The notes under the pieces were generated by a model that saw only the letters and a list, made by a program, of their open reading frames with translations, ran no database searches and was not told the DNA's origin. From an uncultured Oscillospiraceae bacterium (lineage in GTDB: Bacteria > Bacillota > Clostridia > Oscillospirales > Acutalibacteraceae), in assembly GCA_959601025.1 (NCBI GenBank), contig CAUGOD010000008.1:1-64000 (forward strand): a stretch of 64,000 nucleotides of DNA, given 5' to 3'. Both the position numbers and the translations under genes were made by a program. This document shows, piece after piece, positions 1 through 7,980 of this stretch (positions are counted from its first letter, which is position 1; each line of letters opens with the position of its first letter).

Positions 1-41
1 GCTTTTCCTTTATTGTATTCTTAAATACTATCAATAATTAA

Positions 42-78
42 CCGGGCGGAAGAGGGAAACTCTTCCGCCCGGTTTCTT
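42..78 (+). terminator. Rho-independent terminator of a gene upstream of the window
   Basis: A 13-bp perfect GC-rich stem (42-54 pairing with 60-72) with a 5-base loop is followed by a T-rich stretch. It would end a plus-strand transcript entering from the left edge. Confidence 0.75.
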
Positions 79-95
79 TGCTTATTTTATATTTC

Positions 96-138
96 AAGCC
101 AAAAGGCGGGAGGTGGTATTCTTCCCGCCTTTTGGCTT
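96..138 (-). terminator. Terminator hairpin behind the three-gene minus-strand cluster
   Basis: A long inverted repeat (AAGCCAAAAGGCGGGA and its complement around a roughly 10-base loop) lies just past the stop of the minus-strand gene at 157. The T-run is weak on that strand, so termination is inferred from position and stem strength. Confidence 0.6.
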
Positions 139-156
139 GCGCCGTCTATACACCTG

Positions 157-492
157 TTACATTGCCAGATACAAAAGTGCGAGCACCAGCTCGATGGGCG
201 CGTCGTTCTTTACCAGCAGAACGGCGATCATCAGGAGGAAAAGCTGCTCCTTATCCCGGCCGAAATCCGAAAGGAATGAGCCTCCCCGGGGCGAAACGGA
301 CAGCGAATCCGGTTTTTTCGAGCCGCACGAGCGGTGGGACTCCTGCGGCTTTCCGGCGGGACCCGGCGGCGCGGGGATATCCATGGGAGCCGCCGAGGGC
401 GGTTCCTCGCTGACAAACCGCCGGGCGCGTTCCTGCATCTGCCGCACACGTTCGGCCGCCTCCTGCTGCATACGCAGCATATTCTCATCCAT
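157..492 (-). CDS. Small conserved-looking hypothetical protein with a hydrophobic C-terminus
   Basis: This 111-residue protein of unknown function is the third and last gene of a minus-strand cluster of small proteins. The N-terminal third (about 1-27) is a charged, Met/Gln/Arg-rich probable helix. The middle (about 28-75) is Pro/Gly/Ser-rich and probably disordered. The last 30 residues form a hydrophobic segment (LFLLMIAVLLV, then LVLALLYLAM) broken by a charged KNDAP stretch, which could be an amphipathic or re-entrant membrane anchor. The ATG has a strong AAAGGAGG site 7-8 bases upstream. No enzyme motif is visible. A role in the spore or cell envelope is possible but is not shown by the sequence. 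Confidence 0.65.
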   Translation of the reverse strand: MDENMLRMQQEAAERVRQMQERARRFVSEEPPSAAPMDIPAPPGPAGKPQESHRSCGSKKPDSLSVSPRGGSFLSDFGRDKEQLFLLMIAVLLVKNDAPIELVLALLYLAM

Positions 493-528
493 GGAAAGTC
501 CTCCTTTCCGTCATCGAATTGGGCGCGT

Positions 529-996
529 TCACTTCGCCGGATTATGCCCATGATCCGGCGGCCCGCCGCCGAACGGATTTCCGCCTTGTTGGCCGCCCAG
601 CAGAGGAAGAATCTGTAGCATATGCATAATTTTGATGGTTTCATCCAGCCGCTGCTGCCGTTCGCTTTGCAGATAGGGACGCAGAGCCTTGAGCAGCGTC
701 GTGTTCTCATCGTCCTTCTTCATTCCGGACAAAAGCGGAAGGATACGGGCAATCGCCGCCATATCGCCAAGCGTATCGCCAAGCCCCTCCAGGCCCTCTC
801 CCTCATTCAGAGGCGGGGACGACGGGGCGGGAATCGGTTCCGCCGCGGGAGGAGGCGGCGTCTCCGTAGGAACAGCAGCGCTTTCCTCCCCGGCGTTCCC
901 CATCATCTGTCCCAGGGAGGCCGCCGCCTGCTGCAGCTTCTGCATTCCATCCGGAGAGTTCAGCAGCTCGTTCAGTTTTTTTGCCAGGTCGTCCAT
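529..996 (-). CDS. Hypothetical protein, helical, Gly/Pro/His-rich tail
   Basis: About 155 residues, unknown function, middle gene of the small-protein cluster. It begins with a helix carrying the motif LLNSPDGMQKLQQ, which resembles the C-terminal LLNSPQAQMLIQQ of the next gene upstream, so the two may be distant relatives. A Pro/Ala/Glu-rich linker (about 40-70) is followed by a helical block (about 75-135) with repeated leucines (ARILPLLSG, MLQILPLLGG), and the tail is Gly/Pro/His-rich. An upstream in-frame GTG at 1005 lies only two bases after the Shine-Dalgarno-like AAAGG, so the ATG at 996 is preferred. No signal peptide is seen. Probably co-transcribed with both neighbours. Confidence 0.65.
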   Translation of the reverse strand: MDDLAKKLNELLNSPDGMQKLQQAAASLGQMMGNAGEESAAVPTETPPPPAAEPIPAPSSPPLNEGEGLEGLGDTLGDMAAIARILPLLSGMKKDDENTTLLKALRPYLQSERQQRLDETIKIMHMLQILPLLGGQQGGNPFGGGPPDHGHNPAK

Positions 997-1041
997 TGGT
1001 TTCACCGCCTTTCCGGGGAGAACTCCTGCAAGAATTCGGCT

Positions 1042-1314
1042 TTACTTGTCCTTTTGGTTCATCAGTTGTTGGATAAGCATCTGCGCCTGCGGGGAATTCA
1101 GCAGTTCCTGCATTTTGGCCGGATCATTGGCAATCGACTGGAATTTTGCCGCCTTATCCGGCGGAAGCTGGGAGGAAATCGAGCCGGTTCCGCCAGTCTG
1201 AACGGTTTTGGCCAGCTGCTCCGGCGTGGTACCCAGCCGCTGGCTGGCGAACCGTAGAAGCGCATTGAGCTGATCAGGGGTAGGATTGGTGGGATTGTTC
1301 GAAGAATTGCTCAT
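1042..1314 (-). CDS. Small helical hypothetical protein (first gene of cluster)
   Basis: About 90 residues and promoter-proximal in the minus-strand cluster. The N-terminus is Asn/Ser/Pro-rich; a short helical module (DQLNALLRFASQRLG, then PEQLAKTVQ) follows, and a second helix pair ends in the LLNSP...LIQQL motif shared with the start of its downstream neighbour. It is small, soluble-looking and without cysteines. The ATG at 1314 is preferred over an in-frame TTG three codons earlier because AAAGG sits about 10 bases ahead. Function unknown. Confidence 0.65.
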   Translation of the reverse strand: MSNSSNNPTNPTPDQLNALLRFASQRLGTTPEQLAKTVQTGGTGSISSQLPPDKAAKFQSIANDPAKMQELLNSPQAQMLIQQLMNQKDK

Positions 1315-1397
1315 GACAATCAACCTTTCTTATGTGGAGAGATGGAGAGATGGAAAGATAGGGAAGGTTTAGTTATGGATGAATCTTCCTGGACGTT

Positions 1398-1578
1398 TAT
1401 GGTATAATGTCGTTGAGGAGAAATGCCAATGGCATTTCTCGATTGCGCCGCCGGGAAACGCCGGCAGAGAATCCGGCAGGGCGGCGCTATGGTATAATGT
1501 CGTTTGGGAGAAATGCGACAGCATTTCTCAATGGCGACGCCGGAGAACGTCGGCAAAGCATCCGGCAGGGCGGCGCTA
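1398..1578 (+). repeat. Dispersed hairpin repeat, array A (two tandem units)
   Basis: Two tandem units of about 90 bp, each beginning with TATGGTATAATGTCG (an extended -10-like box), then a 9-bp hairpin around GAGAAATGC...GCATTTCTC, then a GC-rich inverted repeat GCGCCGCC...GGCGGCGC. Related arrays occur at 3262, 7769, 12523, 34704, 39427 (minus strand) and 40771. It lies in the divergent gap between the gene at 1314 and the phosphoesterase at 1678 and points toward the latter. Unit 1 has AAATGCC/GGCATTT instead of AAATGC/GCATTT, a paired change that keeps the stem. Confidence 0.9.
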
Positions 1579-1677
1579 TGGTAATCTTTATGCCGTGAAA
1601 CCGGCATTTATGAAATTGAAACTGGGGCGCCGGCGGGAGACGCGGCAAAGACTTCCATAGTGAAAGGAACAAGCCCT

Positions 1678-2157
1678 ATGACAAGAATTTTAGTGGTATC
1701 CGACACGCACGGCGACGAACGGGCGCTGTGGCAGGCGTTGGAGGAACAGCCGACCGCCCGGATGGTCTTCCATCTGGGAGACGGCGCGCGGGAGGCCGAA
1801 GCGGTTGCCGCCGCCTGCCCGGATCGGACTTTTTTCATCGTCCGGGGAAATGGCGACTGGGGACGGACATCGGGCCTTCCGGAGGCCGGGCTCGAAATCC
1901 TCGCCGGCCGACGAATCTTCTACACCCACGGCCACCGGTATGAAGTGAAGCTGGGCTTGTACCGCGCGGTCTGCGCGGCGCGGGAGCGAAAGGCGGACGT
2001 GCTGCTTTTCGGGCATACTCACCAGCCTCTGACCGATTACGACAACGGGCTAACCATCCTGAATCCCGGCAGCCTGGCTTACGGACGGGCTACTTACGGG
2101 TTGCTGGACATTACGGATACGGGGATCGTCCCGCATACCGTGTCCCTGCGCTCATGA
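1678..2157 (+). CDS. YfcE/MJ0936-type metallophosphoesterase
   Basis: A 159-residue, single-domain calcineurin-like phosphoesterase of the small YfcE/MJ0936 group, predicted to be a cytosolic, Mn-dependent phosphodiesterase of uncertain substrate. The metal-binding motifs appear in family order: SDTHGD (about 8), HLGDG (about 37), RGNGDWG (about 61), THGHR (about 82) and GHTHQP (about 109). The length is normal for the family. The ATG at 1678 has AAAGGA 9 bases upstream; a GTG at 1660 lies on top of that site and is rejected. Its stop overlaps the biotin ligase start (ATGA), so the two are translationally coupled. Repeat array A lies 100 bp upstream. Confidence 0.9.
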   Translation: MTRILVVSDTHGDERALWQALEEQPTARMVFHLGDGAREAEAVAAACPDRTFFIVRGNGDWGRTSGLPEAGLEILAGRRIFYTHGHRYEVKLGLYRAVCAARERKADVLLFGHTHQPLTDYDNGLTILNPGSLAYGRATYGLLDITDTGIVPHTVSLRS

Positions 2158-2936
2158 GGGGGGAGCTGCGCGGCCTGACCGCGCGGACGCTGGGACGAAA
2201 CGCGCTGTATCTGCCGGAGGTGGACTCCACCAACCGGTACCTGAAGGAGCACGGCCCGCTTCTTCCCCACGGGACGGTCTGCTTTACCGGCCGCCAGACA
2301 GCCGGACGGGGGCGGCTTGGCCGGGGCTGGGACGCCCCGGACGGGGAAACCCTGGCCATGTCCCTTCTTCTCCGGCCGGCGTCGCATACCGCCCTGCTGG
2401 CCCCGGTCTGCGGGCTGGCGGTTTCCCGTGCGCTCACCGCGCTCTGCGGAAGGGACTGCGGGATCAAGTGGCCCAATGACATTGTATGCGGCGGACGGAA
2501 GGTGTGCGGTATCCTTTGTGAAGCCTGCTGGCCGGACGGCGAAGGCTTTGCCGTCGCGGGGATCGGCGTAAACCTGCTCCAGACAGAGGAGAAACTGCGG
2601 GCGGCCGGGCTGCCTCATGCCGCTTCCCTGCAAAGCCTGACCGGATGCGCGCCGGATCTGGAGGAAACCGCCGCCGCGATTTTGAATGAGCTGGAGCCCC
2701 TCTGGCTCCGACTGGAGAACGAAGGCTTCGCCGCCCTGCGGGAGGATTACGAGGCGGTTTGCGTTACAGTCGGCCGGGAGGTCCGGGTGCTGTCCCTGGA
2801 CGGTACGATCCGATGGGAGGGTTGCGCCGTCGGCGTGGCGGCGGACGGAAACCTGCTGATCGACCGTAATGGGACAATCACTGCCGTGAACGCCGGGGAG
2901 GTTTCGGTGCGCGGAATGGCCGGTTATTCCGACTAA
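2154..2936 (+). CDS. birA: Biotin--[acetyl-CoA-carboxylase] ligase, monofunctional
   Basis: This 260-residue ligase activates biotin with ATP and attaches it to the lysine of biotin carboxyl carrier proteins. The catalytic core has the biotinyl-AMP loop GRGRLGRGW (about residues 50-58), preceded by VDSTNRYLKE, and IKWPNDIV (about 103) with GIGVNLLQ (about 140). The C-terminal small domain follows. The protein begins directly at the catalytic domain with no N-terminal winged helix, so it is a group I enzyme that should not act as the biotin operon repressor. It overlaps the upstream phosphoesterase by 4 bases. It is translated from an ATG with little room for its own ribosome-binding site, consistent with coupling. 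Confidence 0.93.
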   Translation: MRGELRGLTARTLGRNALYLPEVDSTNRYLKEHGPLLPHGTVCFTGRQTAGRGRLGRGWDAPDGETLAMSLLLRPASHTALLAPVCGLAVSRALTALCGRDCGIKWPNDIVCGGRKVCGILCEACWPDGEGFAVAGIGVNLLQTEEKLRAAGLPHAASLQSLTGCAPDLEETAAAILNELEPLWLRLENEGFAALREDYEAVCVTVGREVRVLSLDGTIRWEGCAVGVAADGNLLIDRNGTITAVNAGEVSVRGMAGYSD

Positions 2937-3012
2937 TTGGAATATATAGTGATTATTATACCATTTGTTTAGGCGCGCTTTGCCTTGTTTCTGCAAAAGC
3001 GGCGTTTCAAAC

Positions 3013-3207
3013 AAAGGCAGGACCCTTTCCGCACCAATACGGATGAAGCATATGGGAGGTGGACACGTCTAGGAAAGCCGCCCTCCGCATAAACTGGGAA
3101 CAGCGTGGGACCAACAGAACGAGAGTGCCGCTGCGAGAATGCATGCGGCGCGGCGATACACTCTATCCCATCGTATGCGGCAAACGGACAATGGGTCCCT
3201 GCCTTTT
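3013..3207 (+). ncRNA. Structured RNA candidate, possibly 6S RNA
   Basis: A non-coding stretch of about 195 bases is bounded by complementary ends: AAAGGCAGGACCC at 3013 pairs with GGGTCCCTGCCTTT at the 3' end. Inside, CCGCA and TACG/GATG near 3030-3045 pair with CATCGTATGCGG near 3170-3182, and TGGGA near 3053 with TCCCA near 3165, giving a long rod with internal bubbles. An apical hairpin carries GAGTG...CACTC. The length and rod-with-bubble shape fit 6S RNA, which binds sigma-70 RNA polymerase. I could not match conserved 6S sequence by eye, so the identity is inference. No convincing promoter was identified. The rest of 2937-3261 shows nothing else. Confidence 0.5.
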
Positions 3208-3261
3208 GCTTTGTTTGATATTCAAGCTTTTACAGGTATTCTCTTCCTTTTTCCGACGAAA

Positions 3262-3450
3262 TACGGTATAATGTCGTTTGGGAGAAATGCGACAGCATTT
3301 CTCGATTGCGCCGCCGGATAAGGCTGGCAGAGAACCCGGTCGGGCGGCACTATGGTATAATGTCGTTGAGGAGAAATGCGACAGCATTTCTCGATTGCGC
3401 CGCCGGAAAGCGTTGGCAGAGAACCCGGCCGGGCGGCGCTATGGTATAAT
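3262..3450 (+). repeat. Dispersed hairpin repeat, array B (two tandem units)
   Basis: Two nearly perfect units plus a trailing partial unit that supplies a third TATGGTATAAT at 3440-3450. Each unit has GAGAAATGC-GACA-GCATTTCTC followed by the GCGCCGCC...GGCGG(C)GC inverted repeat. The array ends 94 bp before the ene-reductase start, pointing toward it, and the terminal TATAAT could serve as that gene's -10 element. Confidence 0.92.
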
Positions 3451-3543
3451 AACTTTGATTTTTGCCGCCCGTTCCGTTTCGGATTGCGGAAACGCCGAAA
3501 AAGCGGGTACGGCGGTTTATTAACCTAAGGGGATGAATAGAAA

Positions 3544-5814
3544 ATGGCGAACCTGCAAACCGATTCCCGGGTCAAGCAGTGGGTGGACAGCTATGCCCGC
3601 TGGTTTGACGACGACGGCGCGCTGGAAAAGGGGAAAATGACCGGAAATCTGTACCCGTATACCGCGATGTTTTCTCCCATCCAGATCAACCGCACGACGG
3701 TGAAAAACCGCCTGGTGATGGCGCCGATGGGAAACATCTGCATGTGCGAGGAAACCGGCCGACCCAACGACAAGATGATCCAGTATTTCATTGAGCGGGC
3801 GAAGGGCGGCGTGGGGCTGATTACCTCCGGCCTGATTCCGGTCAGCTTCGGCATCGACAATTCCATCATCGAGCTGGATAAACTGAGCTATTTCCCCCGC
3901 ATCGACCGCTCCCGAACGGTTTTCGCCGCGTGGCGGGACCTGGCGGCCGGGGTGCATTCCTACGGCGCAAAATTCTTTATCCAGCTTACTCCCGGCCTCG
4001 GACGGGTGGGGAATCCCCAGTGCCTGGTGAACTCCCTGAAGTTCCCGGTTTCCGCATCCATGAATCCCAACTTCTACATGGCGCAGGTGCCCTGTATGCC
4101 GCTCTCGGGGCATAAGCTGAAAAAAATTATAAAGAACGCCGGACAGGCGGCCGCCGACGCGCACGCCGCCAACATCGACGGCGTATACCTCCATGGGCAT
4201 GAGGGCTACCTGCTTGAGCAGATGACCAACCCGGCCTTCAACCGCCGGAAGCTGGGGCATTTCGCCGACTGGCAGGCCTTCGGCGTGGATATGGTGAAGG
4301 AAATCCGCCGCCGGGTGGGGGAGCATTTCCCCATTATGTACCGCATCGACCTTTCTCTCGCGCTGAACGAAACCTATGGCGACCGGATGGACAACAAATC
4401 CCTGCGGAAGTTCAAAAACGGCCGGACGGTGGAGATGACCCTCGACTATATGCGGGCGCTGGTCAAGGCGGGCGTGGATATGTTCGACGTGGATCTCGGC
4501 TGCTATGACAACTGGTGGCTGCCCCACCCGCCCGGCTCCATGCCTCCCGGCTGCTTCCTCGACGTGGCGAAAACCGTCAAGGATTATTTCCGGAAGAACA
4601 ACATCAAAAGCAACGCCGGGATGGAGATTCCGGTGGTGGCGGTCGGCAAGCTGGGGTATCCCGACCTTGCGGAATCCGCCCTGCGGGCGGGGCAGTGCGA
4701 TATGGTGATGCTCGGCCGCCCGCTGCTCGCCGATCCCCAGTGGCCGAACAAGGCGTATGCGGGGAAGGTGGCGGACATCCTTCCCTGCATCGGCTGCCAG
4801 GAGGGCTGCCTCAACGAATTTGTGGAGGGCGGACATCCCCAGTGCGCGGTCAATCCCCGCACCGCCTTTGAGGACGTGTATCCCGCTGTGCCGCCCAAGG
4901 CGGAAAAATCGAAGAAGGTCGCGGTGGTCGGGGCCGGACCGGCCGGCGTGATGCTGGCCGTCACCGCCGCCGAACGGGGCCACGCCGTCACCCTGTTTGA
5001 AAAGAACGGGGAGATCGGGGGCCGGCTGATCCCCGGCGGCGTGCCGAAAATCAAGTATGAAATTCAGAACTACCGCCGCTGGCTGGAAGCCCAGGTGGAT
5101 CGGGCGGCCCGGGATTACGGACTGGTGTTCCGCCCCCACACCGCCGCCGACGCGGAGGCGCTGAAGGCGGAGGGCTACGACGCCATCGTCTTCGCCATCG
5201 GCTCCGCCGAAAGCCGGCTGCCCCTCCCCGGCGCGGAAACGGCGAATATCGTCCAGGCGACCGAGCTGCTGGTGAAGCCGGAGCTGCTCGGCGATGCGAA
5301 AAACGTCGTGGTGGTCGGCGCGGGCGTGGTCGGCTGCGAAACCGCCCACTGGCTGAAATACGAGCAGGGCCGCGAGGCTACGGTAGTGGAGATGACCCCC
5401 TTCATCATGAACAAGGTCTGCACCGCCAACCGGGGCTATCTGATTCACCACCTGTATACCGCCGGAGTGAAGCTGCTCAACTGCACCCGAGTGACCGGCT
5501 TTGAAAAGGGCGGAGTAAAGGTGATGCGAAACGTCTCCCCGACCGTGCCCGACCCCTATGTCACCTGGCATCCCATCCTGCCGGAAAATGTGGAGAATCC
5601 CCTTGCCCCGAAGCTCAAGGTGGAGGAACGGGAGGAAACCCTGCCCGCCGACCTGGTTGTGATCGCGGCCGGCGGACGTCCGGACGAGGCAATGTATTTC
5701 GAGGCGCAGCGCCTGCACGCGGCGGACGAAATCTATAATATCGGCGACAGCTTCCATGTCGGGAAGGTCCACGAGGCGGTGCGTTCGGCTTACGCGTTAG
5801 CCCTCAGCCTGTAG
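3544..5814 (+). CDS. Fe-S flavoprotein ene-reductase (Old Yellow Enzyme / 2-enoate reductase family)
   Basis: 756 residues with the architecture of 2,4-dienoyl-CoA reductase, BaiCD and 2-enoate reductase. An N-terminal FMN TIM barrel (about 40-400) contains NRLVMAPMGN. A 4Fe-4S ligand cluster CIGCQEGC...C lies at about 414-440. A C-terminal FAD/NAD(P) module has two dinucleotide folds, VAVVGAGPAG (about 460) and VVVVGAGVVGCE (about 590). The family reduces activated C=C bonds in enoates, enoyl-CoAs or steroids; the substrate here is unknown. It is first in a likely operon with aconitase X subunits at 5943 and 7246, which suggests dehydration of a hydroxy acid followed by reduction of the alkene. 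The first 40 residues (DSRVKQWVDSYARWFDDD) are unusual for the family and may define a subgroup. Array B probably drives it. Confidence 0.88.
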   Translation: MANLQTDSRVKQWVDSYARWFDDDGALEKGKMTGNLYPYTAMFSPIQINRTTVKNRLVMAPMGNICMCEETGRPNDKMIQYFIERAKGGVGLITSGLIPVSFGIDNSIIELDKLSYFPRIDRSRTVFAAWRDLAAGVHSYGAKFFIQLTPGLGRVGNPQCLVNSLKFPVSASMNPNFYMAQVPCMPLSGHKLKKIIKNAGQAAADAHAANIDGVYLHGHEGYLLEQMTNPAFNRRKLGHFADWQAFGVDMVKEIRRRVGEHFPIMYRIDLSLALNETYGDRMDNKSLRKFKNGRTVEMTLDYMRALVKAGVDMFDVDLGCYDNWWLPHPPGSMPPGCFLDVAKTVKDYFRKNNIKSNAGMEIPVVAVGKLGYPDLAESALRAGQCDMVMLGRPLLADPQWPNKAYAGKVADILPCIGCQEGCLNEFVEGGHPQCAVNPRTAFEDVYPAVPPKAEKSKKVAVVGAGPAGVMLAVTAAERGHAVTLFEKNGEIGGRLIPGGVPKIKYEIQNYRRWLEAQVDRAARDYGLVFRPHTAADAEALKAEGYDAIVFAIGSAESRLPLPGAETANIVQATELLVKPELLGDAKNVVVVGAGVVGCETAHWLKYEQGREATVVEMTPFIMNKVCTANRGYLIHHLYTAGVKLLNCTRVTGFEKGGVKVMRNVSPTVPDPYVTWHPILPENVENPLAPKLKVEEREETLPADLVVIAAGGRPDEAMYFEAQRLHAADEIYNIGDSFHVGKVHEAVRSAYALALSL

Positions 5815-5942
5815 GGGGCGCGCCGACCCGGCGCCGTGTTCCGTTTACCCGCTCGCGCTCTGTCTGTAAAAATCCGCCAAGCTCAAATCGATAAGCGGCT
5901 TTCCCTCCCTGCCGGCCGGAAAGCCCGGAAAGGACCGGAATC

Positions 5943-7241
5943 ATGAGTGACTATATTCCCGCCATGTCCCTGACGCCGGAGGAGCAGGACATCCTGAACG
6001 GCGGCCAGGGCGAGGTTATGGCGAAGATCATGAAAACCCTCGCCATGTACGGCGACACCTTTGGTGCCGACAAATTTATCCCGATCAGCGGACCCGCCCA
6101 TCTGGTTACCTCCTTCGGCATCTCGGTGATGTCGGCGACCTTTGACCTGATGGATGAGCTGATCGCCGCCGGGGTACATACCAAAGAACCCTTTACGGTG
6201 GACCCCCGCCCGATCGATCATGCGAACGTCCCCTGCAATCTGCTGCAGAAAATTGTGTTTGGCGTGATGTACTCCAAGCAGGATTCCTACGAGGAACAGC
6301 TGAAAAAGCTGGGGCTGAAAAACGACAAGGCCTTCACCTGCGCCTGCTATATGGACGAGGTGGGGAACACCCCGAAAAAGGGAGACGTTCTCAGTTGGTC
6401 GGAATCCTCCGCCGTGGTGTACGCCAACTCGGTGCTGGGGGCGCGGTGCAACCGCAATTCCGCCTTTATGGATATCTTCGGCGCCATTCTCGGCAGGGTG
6501 CCGAACTTTGACTTGACCACCGACGAGGGCCGGAAGGCCAAATGGGTGATCGAGGTCAGGACCTCCAAAAAGCCGGAGGCGCAGGTGCTCGGCTCGGCTA
6601 TCGGTCTGAAGGTGATGGAGGACGTGCCGTATATCCGCGGGCTGACTCCCTTCCTCGGCAGTGAGCTGAACGACGAGGTCAAAGCCTTTTGCAAGGACAT
6701 GGGCGCGGCCAGCGCGAGCAACGGCGCGGTCGGGCTGTACCACATTGAGGGACTGACCCCCGAGGCCGTGGAGCTGGGCGATTCCCTGATCCGGGAGGAC
6801 GCGCAGGTCTATGTGATCGACGACGCCGAGCTGGAGCGGGTAAAGGCGAGCTATCCTGTGATCTGGAAGGACCCGGACGCGAAACCGAAGCTCTGCTTTA
6901 TCGGCTGTCCGCACCTGTCCATCAGTCAGCTGAAGGCGTGGACGGTACGGCTGGAAAACGCGCTGAAGGCCGCCGGTTCCTCCAGGGTGAAGGTCAAAAC
7001 GGTGCTGACCGCCGCCCCCGACGTGCTGGAAAAATTCCAGGGAATGCCGGAATACGCCCGTCTGCTGGCTACCGGCGTGCGGCTGTCTTATATCTGCCCG
7101 CTGATGTACATGAACAACCCGATGTGCAAAACCATGCCGGTGATCACCTGCTCCAACAAGCTGCGGACCTACACCTCCGCACGGTATTATACCGAGGACG
7201 AGATCGCGGCGATCATCAGCGGCGGAAAGGAAGCGAGGTAA
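5943..7241 (+). CDS. Aconitase X catalytic (large) subunit, DUF521
   Basis: 432 residues of the AcnX large-subunit family (PF04412). Characterised members are cis-3-hydroxy-L-proline dehydratase in bacteria and mevalonate 5-phosphate dehydratase in archaea, both using an Fe-S cluster. Family hallmarks visible are MSLTPEEQDIL at the start, ISGPAHLVTSFG (about 41), NVPCNLLQK (about 95), GARCNRNS (about 165), CFIGCPHLS (about 320) and the C-terminal CPLMYMNN...TCSNK. The clustered cysteines fit an Fe-S site. The small swivel subunit follows after 4 bases. Neither hydroxyproline nor mevalonate genes are nearby, so the substrate is open; the partner ene-reductase upstream is the main clue. Confidence 0.88.
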   Translation: MSDYIPAMSLTPEEQDILNGGQGEVMAKIMKTLAMYGDTFGADKFIPISGPAHLVTSFGISVMSATFDLMDELIAAGVHTKEPFTVDPRPIDHANVPCNLLQKIVFGVMYSKQDSYEEQLKKLGLKNDKAFTCACYMDEVGNTPKKGDVLSWSESSAVVYANSVLGARCNRNSAFMDIFGAILGRVPNFDLTTDEGRKAKWVIEVRTSKKPEAQVLGSAIGLKVMEDVPYIRGLTPFLGSELNDEVKAFCKDMGAASASNGAVGLYHIEGLTPEAVELGDSLIREDAQVYVIDDAELERVKASYPVIWKDPDAKPKLCFIGCPHLSISQLKAWTVRLENALKAAGSSRVKVKTVLTAAPDVLEKFQGMPEYARLLATGVRLSYICPLMYMNNPMCKTMPVITCSNKLRTYTSARYYTEDEIAAIISGGKEAR

Positions 7242-7245
7242 GAGT

Positions 7246-7698
7246 ATGAACAAAATATTCCAGGGCCGGCCGGTCGTACCGGGAACCGTCAAGGCGGAGG
7301 CGGTGGTTTCCCACGGCGGATTCAACACCCTCGCCAGCTTCCAGAAGAGTCTGCTCGCCAAAAAGACCGAAGCGGTCTGCAGCGACCAGAACAATGCCGA
7401 TCTCTACAACAAGGTGTTGTCCGGCCGGGCGCTCTGCCTGCCGCAGACCATCGGCTCCACCACCGGCGGGCTGGTGATCCACACCGCCGCCGCCATGGGA
7501 GCGGCTCCCGCCGCGCTGCTGTTCTCCGGGCCGATCGACTCTCTGGCCGCCGCGGGCGCCATTCTTGCCGACGTGTGGACCCCCAACAGCATCCCCACTG
7601 TGGACGGGCTGGGGGAGGAGTTCCTCGCCTACGTACAGGACGGCATGATGGTGGAGGTTGCCGCCGACGGTACCGTCACCGTGTCGGACAGGAAATAA
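7246..7698 (+). CDS. Aconitase X swivel (small) subunit, DUF126
   Basis: 150 residues of the AcnX small-subunit family (PF01989), equivalent to the mobile swivel domain of aconitases. It completes the active site of the large subunit, from which it is separated by 4 bases. Recognisable segments are FQGRPVVPGTVKAEAVVS at the start, CLPQTIGSTTGG (about 65) with the conserved Gly/Ser/Thr turn, and the sheet region ending in DGTVTVS. The separated-subunit arrangement is typical of AcnX type II rather than the fused bacterial hydroxyproline enzyme. It starts at the ATG at 7246 with a weak AAGAG ahead and is probably coupled to the previous stop. Confidence 0.88.
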   Translation: MNKIFQGRPVVPGTVKAEAVVSHGGFNTLASFQKSLLAKKTEAVCSDQNNADLYNKVLSGRALCLPQTIGSTTGGLVIHTAAAMGAAPAALLFSGPIDSLAAAGAILADVWTPNSIPTVDGLGEEFLAYVQDGMMVEVAADGTVTVSDRK

Positions 7699-7768
7699 GA
7701 GCATTCCGTTGAACGAAAATTAAGGTTTTCGGAAAACGCCGGGATTCCCGTATCTTTGCTATAGACTT

Positions 7769-7947
7769 TATGGTATACTATCGGCAGGGAGAAATGCGAC
7801 AGCATTTCTCAATTGCGCCGCCGGTAAACGCCGGCTGAGAACCCGGCTGGGCAGCGCTATGGTGTAATGTCGGTTGGGAGAAATGCCGACAGGCATTTTC
7901 GATTGCGCCGCCGGAGAACGCCGGGATCGCATCCGTGTAGGCGGCGC
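7769..7947 (+). repeat. Dispersed hairpin repeat, array C (two tandem units)
   Basis: Two units in the gap before the DUF368 gene. The first has the standard GAGAAATGC/GCATTTCTC hairpin but a drifted box (TATACT); the second has the variant AAATGCC-GACA-GGCATTT hairpin and TGTAAT. It ends in GGCGGCGC 34 bp before the start codon, pointing toward it. Confidence 0.9.
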
Positions 7948-7980
7948 AACAATTTCAAGAAGTTTAAAGGAGTTTCACCC

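Noticed and set aside
1398..1578. CRISPR array
   Set aside because: The repeats are 90 bp with conserved interiors and no unique spacers, and no cas genes are present.
1320..1607. Apparent proteins rich in Arg/Ser/Cys encoded by the repeat arrays on both strands (also near 3163, 12509, 34704 and 40711)
   Set aside because: They read the same dispersed units in several frames and have no ribosome-binding sites; the DNA is structured repeat, not coding.
3013..3207. T-box, cobalamin or guanidine-I riboswitch
   Set aside because: The conserved core sequences of these classes are absent, and the downstream gene would be separated by repeat array B.
3520..5772. A 750-codon open frame antisense to the ene-reductase
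   Set aside because: It mirrors the high-GC sense gene, has no domain and no ribosome-binding site; similar long antisense frames occur at 5883-7394, 28612-31197 and 55035-57251.
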